10,493 nucleotides of DNA, taken from contig JAZLIW010000044.1 of assembly GCA_045617585.1 (NCBI GenBank), positions 1 to 10,493 of the forward strand, in the 5' to 3' direction. The DNA is from CAKRZE01 sp045617585 (GTDB taxonomy: Bacteria; Bacillota; Clostridia; Oscillospirales; CAG-272). A model generated the notes under the pieces. That model saw only the letters and a list, made by a program, of their open reading frames with translations. It was not told the origin of the DNA and made no database searches. Each line of letters opens with the position of its first letter. The stretch's first letter is position 1. A program made the position numbers and the translations under genes. Shown here piece by piece: positions 6,131 through 10,493 of this stretch.

Positions 6131-7135
6131 ATGCTGATCCTTGCGTTTGAAAGCTCCTGCGACGAGACCTCGGCGTCCGTCGTCCGGATGGGGGAGGGAG
6201 CCCCCGTGATCTTATCGAATATCGTGGCGTCGCAGATCGCCGTCCACCGCCTCTACGGCGGCGTCGTGCCGGAGATCGCGAGCCGCGCCCACATCGAGGC
6301 GATCTCCGGGATCACCTACGAAGCGTTGGAGACCGCCGGCGTCTCTCTTTCCGAGATCGGCTGCATCGGCGTGACGGCGCATCCCGGGCTGATCGGCGCG
6401 CTGCTGGTCGGCGTCAACTTCGCAAAATCGCTCGCCGCCGCGAACGGGATCCCGCTGGTCCCGGTCCAGCACATCGAGGGACATATCGCGGCGAACTATC
6501 TTTCTTCTCCGGCGCCGGTCCCGCCGTTCCTGGCACTCGTTGCCTCGGGCGGGCATACCTCGATCGTCATGGTCCGCGACTACACCTCGTTCGAGACGGT
6601 GGGCGGGACCCGGGACGACGCGATGGGCGAGGCGTTCGACAAGGTCGCCCGCGTGATGGGGATCCCCTATCCCGGCGGCGCGGAAATGGATCGGCTCGCC
6701 TCCGCGGGCGACGGGGACGCCGTGCGCTTCCCGACCGCGGCGATCCCGGGGGACAACCTCGATTATTCCTTCAGCGGGCTGAAGACCGCCGTGATCAACC
6801 ATCTGCACAATCTGGAGCAGAAGGGAATCGCGATCCCGAAGGAGGATATCGCGGCGTCGTTTACGAAGACGGTCGTCTCCTCCGCGATGAAGAAGCTGGA
6901 GAGCGCGGTGGAAAAATACCGTCCCGCGCAGCTCGTGCTGGCGGGCGGCGTATCCGCCAACTCTCATCTGCGCCACGCTGCCGAAAAGCTCGCACGGAAG
7001 CACGGCATCCCCGTCTTCCTCCCGCCGCTCTCCCTCTGCGGGGACAACGCGGCGATGATCGCGGCGCAGACCTACTATAATTATCTGGCGGGGATCCGCG
7101 CCGGAGACGATCTGAACGCCTCCCCGAACGACTGA
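6131..7135 (+). CDS. tsaD: tRNA N6-adenosine threonylcarbamoyltransferase (TsaD/Kae1)
   Basis: Transfers the threonylcarbamoyl group from TC-AMP to A37 of ANN-decoding tRNAs to make t6A, together with TsaB and TsaE. The 334-aa protein starts MLILAFESSCDETSASVV, the family's N-terminal signature. The metal-binding HIEGH is at His114-His118, followed by the glycine-rich ASGGHTS, the SFSGLKTAV segment, and CGDNAAMIA with Asp305 as the third metal ligand. ATG at 6131 with AGAAGGAA upstream. All key residues are present and the length is typical (330-345 aa). It is probably the last gene of the comEB-to-tsaD run, since a hairpin and a candidate terminator follow. TsaB, TsaE and TsaC are not in the window and must lie elsewhere. 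Confidence 0.97.
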   Translation: MLILAFESSCDETSASVVRMGEGAPVILSNIVASQIAVHRLYGGVVPEIASRAHIEAISGITYEALETAGVSLSEIGCIGVTAHPGLIGALLVGVNFAKSLAAANGIPLVPVQHIEGHIAANYLSSPAPVPPFLALVASGGHTSIVMVRDYTSFETVGGTRDDAMGEAFDKVARVMGIPYPGGAEMDRLASAGDGDAVRFPTAAIPGDNLDYSFSGLKTAVINHLHNLEQKGIAIPKEDIAASFTKTVVSSAMKKLESAVEKYRPAQLVLAGGVSANSHLRHAAEKLARKHGIPVFLPPLSLCGDNAAMIAAQTYYNYLAGIRAGDDLNASPND

Positions 7136-7170
7136 CGCTCTTCGCATTCTGACGGAAAACGGAGCCGCGC

Positions 7171-7227
7171 GGAGCGTGCCGGACGGCGCTCCGGGCGGCG
7201 GGAAACGGCCCCGGGAACGGGGATTTT
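7171..7227 (+). terminator. Hairpin plus candidate terminator after tsaD
   Basis: Two structures lie in tandem. The first is a GGAGCG/CGCTCC stem (7171-7176 with 7187-7192) with further CCG/CGG pairing inside and no T-run. The second is a 5-bp CCCCG/CGGGG stem (7209-7213 with 7218-7222) with a GGAA loop of the GNRA type, followed by ATTTT (7223-7227). The second fits a weak intrinsic terminator for the tsaD transcript and ends exactly where the repeat cluster begins. Confidence 0.45.
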
Positions 7228-7435
7228 GTGGAAAACGCCCGATTTCCCCGCAATGGGGAAAACCGCGAAAGAAATCCACAGATGCGGAAAATCCTGTGGA
7301 GAATCCGCGCGGACTAACGGTAAACCGATGTTCCGGCGGCACTTTTCTCCCCACACTTGTGGAAAACTCTGTGGAAACGAACGGGAAAACGGGAAAGATC
7401 CCCGCTCCCGCAAAACGCCTCCGGATTGTGGAGAA
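7227..7435. promoter_or_regulatory. Cluster of DnaA-box-like repeats upstream of the rex-dnaD-dnaI operon
   Basis: The non-coding 7136-7480 stretch holds seven copies of TGTGG/CCACA in 209 bp. Five point one way: TGTGGAAAA at 7227-7235 and 7358-7366, TGTGGAGAA at 7295-7303 and 7427-7435, and TGTGGAAAC at 7370-7378. Two are inverted: AAATCCACA at 7272-7280 and CCCCACA at 7349-7355, the latter back to back with the 7358 copy. Read on the other strand, the first type is TTTTCCACA, one base from the DnaA box TTATCCACA and a full match to the relaxed TTWTNCACA. The others differ by two or more bases. No confident -35/-10 pair is visible here. Reading: DnaA-binding control region or, less likely, an origin. 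An alternative is variant sites for the Rex-like protein encoded just downstream. Confidence 0.55.
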
Positions 7436-7480
7436 ACGACAAAACGGATGTTTTAACGAATTGACGAAAGGAAGAATTCC

Positions 7481-8137
7481 TTGAAGGACGGAAAGAAACT
7501 GCCCGAAAAAATACCGGGCGCCGTGGCGATGCGGCTGCCCCGCTACTTCCGGTGTCTGCGCACCATGCTGCTTGACGGGGAGTACCGGACCAACTCCGGG
7601 GAGCTGGCAAAGCGGCTTCAGACGAACGCGGCGCAGGTCCGCTCGGACCTCGGCTATTTCGACGCGCACGGGCAGCAGGGCTACGGTTACAGCGTCAAGC
7701 CGCTCTATACCGAGATCAGCCGTGCGCTCGGCACCGGCGAGGGCTACCGCGCGGTCTTTCTCGGCGGCGGGGCGGGCGATCCGCTTGCCGACGAGGCACT
7801 TTTCGGCGGGCGGGGCATCCGGCTGGAGGCGTGCTTCTCCGAGTCCCCTGCCGAACGGGAAGCGCCGGGAACGGTGACGCCGGTCTATCCGCCCGAGGAG
7901 CTGGACGCGTATCTCGCCGCGCACCCGACGGAGATCGCCGTCCTTTCCCCGCATTTCATGATCCCGGAGGGCTTTTACGAGCGGATGGAGGCGGCGGGGA
8001 TCCGCGGGATCCTGAATCTTTCTCCCTCCGAGCTGCCGCGGGACGGACGGATCGCGGTGATCAATCTGATGGTGGGCGATCTGCTCATGATGCTGAGCGG
8101 AATGGTGCTCCGGAACGAAAGGAAACAAGACGAATGA
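7481..8137 (+). CDS. rex: Rex-family transcriptional regulator, divergent in its NADH-binding domain
   Basis: Rex proteins are dimeric repressors that leave DNA when NADH is high. The 218-aa protein has the Rex winged-helix N-terminus: IPGAVAMRLPRYFRCL (11-26), AAQVRSDLGYFD (50-61; usual form VRKDLSYFG) and the wing GQQGYGYSV (64-72). A Rossmann domain follows, ending in AAGIRGILNLSP (171-182) and a C-terminal helix of the kind used for dimer exchange. The start is TTG at 7481, with AAAGGA 8 nt upstream; the first ATG (Met17) would delete the conserved IP..RL segment. Odd points: the dinucleotide loop reads LGGGAGDPLAD instead of GxGxxG, apparently one residue short, and the acidic residue expected after the second strand (FDVD in typical Rex) is replaced in CFSESP (118-123). 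NADH sensing may be altered or lost. Its stop overlaps the dnaD start by 4 bases. Family assignment is firm; function as a classical redox sensor is doubtful. Confidence 0.86.
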   Translation: MKDGKKLPEKIPGAVAMRLPRYFRCLRTMLLDGEYRTNSGELAKRLQTNAAQVRSDLGYFDAHGQQGYGYSVKPLYTEISRALGTGEGYRAVFLGGGAGDPLADEALFGGRGIRLEACFSESPAEREAPGTVTPVYPPEELDAYLAAHPTEIAVLSPHFMIPEGFYERMEAAGIRGILNLSPSELPRDGRIAVINLMVGDLLMMLSGMVLRNERKQDE

Positions 8138-9081
8138 TCGTAAATTACGGCACCGACCCGGTGATCCTGCCGGGCGACGCGCTGCGCAGAGCGCGGTCCC
8201 TGACGGAGCTGCGCGTCCTCGCCCTCCTCTCGGAGCGGCGGGATCTGCTGGACGGCTGCCCCGCGAACGCGGCGAAGCTCGCGAAGGCGCTCGGCGTCCG
8301 GGAAGAGGAAGTGACCTCGGCGCTCGACTTTTTCGAGGGGGCGGGGATCCTTGCCCGGAACGAGGAAGGGAAACGGGACCCGGCACTTCTCCCGCCGCCC
8401 GACGACGCCGTGACCGTCCTGCGCGGGACCGAGCTTGAGGAAACGGTGAAGGAGACGCCCGGGATCAGGACGCTGATCGATATCCTTCAGGCGAAGATCG
8501 GAAAGCGCTTCTTCAACGACGGCGAGGTCAGCAAGATCGCGGAGCTGGTCACGAATTGGAAGCTGGACAGCGACTTCATCCTTCTTCTGACCGACCATCT
8601 GATCAGGCAGGGCAAGGGCTCGGTCGGCTACATCTTCCGCGCCGCCGTCGGGCTGGTGCAGTCGGGGATCGACACCTACGACGCGCTGAACCGGAAATAT
8701 CTGACCGACGAAAAGACCGCGCCGATCCGCGGCAAGCTGCGCTCCCTGTTCGGATGGGGCGAGCGGAAGCTGAGCGCGCGGGAGAACGGCTATCTCAAGC
8801 TCTGGCTGGAGGAATGGGACCTGTCCTACGAGCTTCTGGAATACGCCTACGAGGTGACCGTGGACGGCACCGGCGAATTTAAGATCCAGTATATGGCGAA
8901 GGTCGTCGCCGCGTGGCACGAAAAGGGGATCACCGATCCCGCCGCGGCGAAGGCCGACCACGAAAACAAGCCGAAGCCGAAAGCGCAGGGCAGTACGTAC
9001 GGCAGCTTCGACACCGACGATTTTATCAGCGCGGCGCTGCGGCGGAGCTACGACGAAATGAAGGACGGCACCGGGGAGTGA
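8134..9081 (+). CDS. DnaD-domain replication initiation protein
   Basis: DnaD-like proteins help remodel the origin and recruit the replicative helicase with DnaB/DnaI in Bacillota. The 315-aa protein starts at ATG 8134, overlapping the rex stop as ATGA, with AAAGGAAA at 8118-8125. The open frame extends further upstream but only inside rex in another frame. Residues 1-80 look like a winged-helix DDBH1-type domain (SLTELRVLALLS, then KLAKALGVREEEVTSALDFFEGAGIL). Two DDBH2-type units follow: about 120-190, whose signature reads YIFRAAVGL (Tyr166, with Leu174 where Trp is usual), and about 205-275 with the full YMAKVVAAW signature (Tyr253 to Trp261). A charged linker (NKPKPKAQ) leads to a C-terminal SFDTDDFISAALRRSY segment of the kind seen in clostridial DnaD-like proteins. 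It precedes the helicase-loader gene by 28 bp. It could equally be called DnaB/DnaD-like; one-to-one orthology with Bacillus dnaD is not shown. Confidence 0.9.
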   Translation: MIVNYGTDPVILPGDALRRARSLTELRVLALLSERRDLLDGCPANAAKLAKALGVREEEVTSALDFFEGAGILARNEEGKRDPALLPPPDDAVTVLRGTELEETVKETPGIRTLIDILQAKIGKRFFNDGEVSKIAELVTNWKLDSDFILLLTDHLIRQGKGSVGYIFRAAVGLVQSGIDTYDALNRKYLTDEKTAPIRGKLRSLFGWGERKLSARENGYLKLWLEEWDLSYELLEYAYEVTVDGTGEFKIQYMAKVVAAWHEKGITDPAAAKADHENKPKPKAQGSTYGSFDTDDFISAALRRSYDEMKDGTGE

Positions 9082-9109
9082 ACCGTCCGGGAAGAGAGGG
9101 GAACGCGGC

Positions 9110-10102
9110 ATGAGTTACAATCCCGAAAACTATAAAAAAGTGCAGGACGAATACCGGGACAAGCAGCTCCTCGCGGTCCGCGCCGCGGAGGAACGGGCGG
9201 ACCGGGTCCGGCTGGAGATCCCGGAGCTGAGGGAGACCGACGACGAGATGGGAAAAACCGGGCTCGCGATCTACGGCGCGTACACGCGGTTCCGCGGCGA
9301 GGCGCTGCAGGCGGAGATCGACCGGCTGAAGGAGCGGAACGCGGCTTTGCGGAAAAGGCGGGAGGAGCTCCTCGTTTCGCACGGGTATCCCGCCGATTAC
9401 CTGAAGCCGAGGTTCGAGTGCGGGCTCTGCCGGGATACCGGGGCGATCGGCTTCCGGATGTGCGTCTGCATGAAGAAGAAGCTGGTCCGTCTGGCGTACG
9501 AAAGTTCCGGGATCGGGCACCTGATCGAGACGAAGACCTTCGACTCGTTCGATCCCGCCTGCCAGTCTGCCGATCCGCGCGCGGCGGAGGCGGCAAGGCT
9601 CGCGCTGCGCACGGTGCGTGACTTCGCCGAGACCTTCGGCGAGCGGCAAAGCCGCAACAACCTGCTGATGATCGGCGGCACCGGACTCGGCAAGACCCAT
9701 CTGTCCGCCGCGCTTGCGGGCAGGGTGATCGAGCGCGGTTACGACGTCGTCTGCGTCACCGCCGCGGATCTCTTCGGGGAGTTCGAGCACGAGCGCTTCG
9801 ACCGCGCCCGCAATTCCGACGCGCCCTTCGCGACGCGGCGCTTCTACGACGCGGAGCTGCTGATCGTCGACGACCTCGGGACGGAGATGACCAATCAGTT
9901 CACCTCTTCCGTCTTCTACAATCTGCTCAACGACCGTCTCAACCGCGGGAACGCGACGGTCATCAATACCAATCTCGACCCGAAGGATCTCAAGGCGCGC
10001 TATGACGACCGGATCTTCTCCCGCATCTTCGGGGAATTCGTGACCGTCCCGCTGATCGGGACCGACGTCCGCAGAATGAAGCTCGGCGGCACCAGAGCCT
10101 GA
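9110..10102 (+). CDS. DnaI/DnaC-type AAA+ helicase loader ATPase
   Basis: AAA+ ATPase expected to load the replicative helicase at the origin and at restart sites. The 330-aa protein has a charged, helical, probably coiled-coil N-terminus (about 1-95, for example the ALQAEIDRLKERNAALRKR stretch). A zinc-cluster-like CGLC (Cys104, Cys107) and CVC (Cys118, Cys120) follow, as in clostridial DnaI-like proteins. The ATPase core has Walker A GGTGLGKT (189-196, Lys195), Walker B LLIVDD (250-255), sensor-1 VINTNL and a DDRIFSRIFGEF segment carrying the arginine-finger region. ATG at 9110 follows GAGAGGGG. Sitting directly after a DnaD gene strongly favours a helicase-loader role over the IstB transposition helper, which shares this ATPase core; no transposase is nearby. 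DnaI is the nearest Bacillus counterpart, but the label dnaC is also used for such genes. Confidence 0.92.
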   Translation: MSYNPENYKKVQDEYRDKQLLAVRAAEERADRVRLEIPELRETDDEMGKTGLAIYGAYTRFRGEALQAEIDRLKERNAALRKRREELLVSHGYPADYLKPRFECGLCRDTGAIGFRMCVCMKKKLVRLAYESSGIGHLIETKTFDSFDPACQSADPRAAEAARLALRTVRDFAETFGERQSRNNLLMIGGTGLGKTHLSAALAGRVIERGYDVVCVTAADLFGEFEHERFDRARNSDAPFATRRFYDAELLIVDDLGTEMTNQFTSSVFYNLLNDRLNRGNATVINTNLDPKDLKARYDDRIFSRIFGEFVTVPLIGTDVRRMKLGGTRA

Positions 10103-10136
10103 CCGCCCGCCGGAAGAAAGGAAAAAGGAATAACAA

Positions 10137-10445
10137 ATGGAAAAATCGTACCGTTACAGAACCAAAGGGACCTGCTCTCAGGAGATCCTGTTCACCGTCC
10201 GCGACGGCAGACTGACCGACGTGCGTTTCGTCGGCGGCTGCAACGGCAACCTGCAGGGGATCTCCCGCCTCGTGGAGGGAATGACGCCCGGTGAGGCGGC
10301 GTCCCGTCTCGCGGGCATCCGCTGCGGCTTCAAGCCCACCTCCTGCCCCGACCAGTTCTCCAAAGCCCTCGCGCTCGCGATCGAAGACGCGCGCACCGCG
10401 GAGAACGGGACCGGCGCGGCGGAAAGCCCGAACGGAGAACCCTGA
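10137..10445 (+). CDS. TSCPD-domain protein (small Cys-rich, putative metal-binding)
   Basis: A 102-aa cytosolic protein made almost entirely of one TSCPD domain, the module also found at the C-terminus of some vitamin B12-dependent ribonucleotide reductases. The family motifs are clear: GTCSQEI (Cys13), VRFVGGCNGNLQGISRLVEGM (Cys35 at its centre), RCGF (Cys63) and TSCPDQ (Cys70). Four conserved cysteines suggest a metal site, though none is proven for the stand-alone proteins. The last 20 residues are a low-complexity tail (AENGTGAAESPNGEP). ATG at 10137 with AAGGAA upstream, 34 bp after the helicase-loader gene, so probably the last or a middle gene of the rex operon. Biochemical function is unknown. 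Confidence 0.88.
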   Translation: MEKSYRYRTKGTCSQEILFTVRDGRLTDVRFVGGCNGNLQGISRLVEGMTPGEAASRLAGIRCGFKPTSCPDQFSKALALAIEDARTAENGTGAAESPNGEP

Positions 10446-10472
10446 TCCCGCACGGATCGCCGCGCGGGGCAG

Positions 10473-10493
10473 ATGAATAAGTCCCGCAAGGAA
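10473..10493 (+). CDS. Possible start of a further gene, cut by the window edge
   Basis: An ATG at 10473 opens seven codons (MNKSRKE) that run off the end with no stop. GGGG a few bases upstream could be a poor ribosome site, and the basic N-terminus is unremarkable. It continues in the orientation of the preceding operon, 27 bp after the TSCPD stop. Too short to identify or to be sure it is coding. Confidence 0.22.

Noticed and set aside
7136..7480. Calling this stretch the chromosomal origin
   Set aside because: DnaA-box-like repeats are present, but there is no dnaA/dnaN, no clearly AT-rich unwinding region, and genes on both sides run in the same direction. It is kept only as a regulatory or DnaA-binding candidate.
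7831..8133. Extension of the DnaD frame upstream by 101 codons
   Set aside because: It lies fully inside rex in another frame; the ATG at 8134 has a ribosome site and gives a normal DnaD N-terminus.
6212..8386. 724-codon open frame on the minus strand
   Set aside because: Antisense to tsaD, the non-coding stretch and rex. It has an Arg/Pro-rich composition, no domain and no ribosome site, so it is the shadow of real genes.
7975..9111. 378-codon minus-strand open frame opposite the dnaD gene
   Set aside because: The opposite strand carries a DnaD protein with clear signatures, and this frame has none.
9110..10102. IstB-type transposition helper
   Set aside because: The AAA+ core is similar, but the Cys cluster, the N-terminal helical region and the DnaD neighbour point to a helicase loader, and there is no transposase or inverted terminal repeat.

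Overview
The window is chromosomal DNA from a GC-rich member of the Bacillota, most likely a gut-type class Clostridia lineage. This is inferred from gene content: a DnaD-family protein with a DnaI/DnaC-type helicase loader, a Rex-family regulator, a ComEB-type dCMP deaminase, a clostridial monofunctional aspartate kinase, an MBOAT/DHHW surface-acylation pair and a TSCPD-domain protein. The strong G/C bias at third codon positions makes long antisense open frames common, and none of these looks real. I see no transposase, phage gene, CRISPR array, tRNA or rRNA.

Layout. (1) 1-1413: lysC (aspartate kinase) on the minus strand, ending in a strong intrinsic terminator at the left edge. (2) 1414-1625: a compact divergent control region with two near-consensus sigma-A promoters back to back (TTGACA-17-TATAAT for lysC, TTGCAC-17-TATAAT for the plus-strand genes) and two perfect 9-bp inverted repeats. 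(3) 1626-4313: an MBOAT O-acyltransferase and a DHHW-family SGNH-like protein, a two-gene module expected to acylate a cell-surface glycan. (4) 4356-7135: dCMP deaminase, an unrecognised single-pass membrane protein, rimI (overlapping it by 4 bases) and tsaD, a housekeeping run. (5) 7136-7480: a 345-bp non-coding stretch with a candidate terminator after tsaD and a cluster of seven TGTGG/CCACA repeats resembling DnaA boxes. (6) 7481-10445: rex-like regulator (TTG start), dnaD-like gene (4-base overlap), dnaI/dnaC-like helicase loader and a small TSCPD protein, all closely spaced and probably one operon.

Most interesting point: the replication-initiation genes dnaD and dnaI are translationally or transcriptionally linked to a Rex homologue whose NADH-binding fold looks eroded, and the operon is preceded by a DnaA-box-like cluster. 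This suggests DnaA and/or a redox-regulator relative controls helicase-loader supply. That idea is inference. The gene identities are well supported by motifs; the regulatory reading is not tested.
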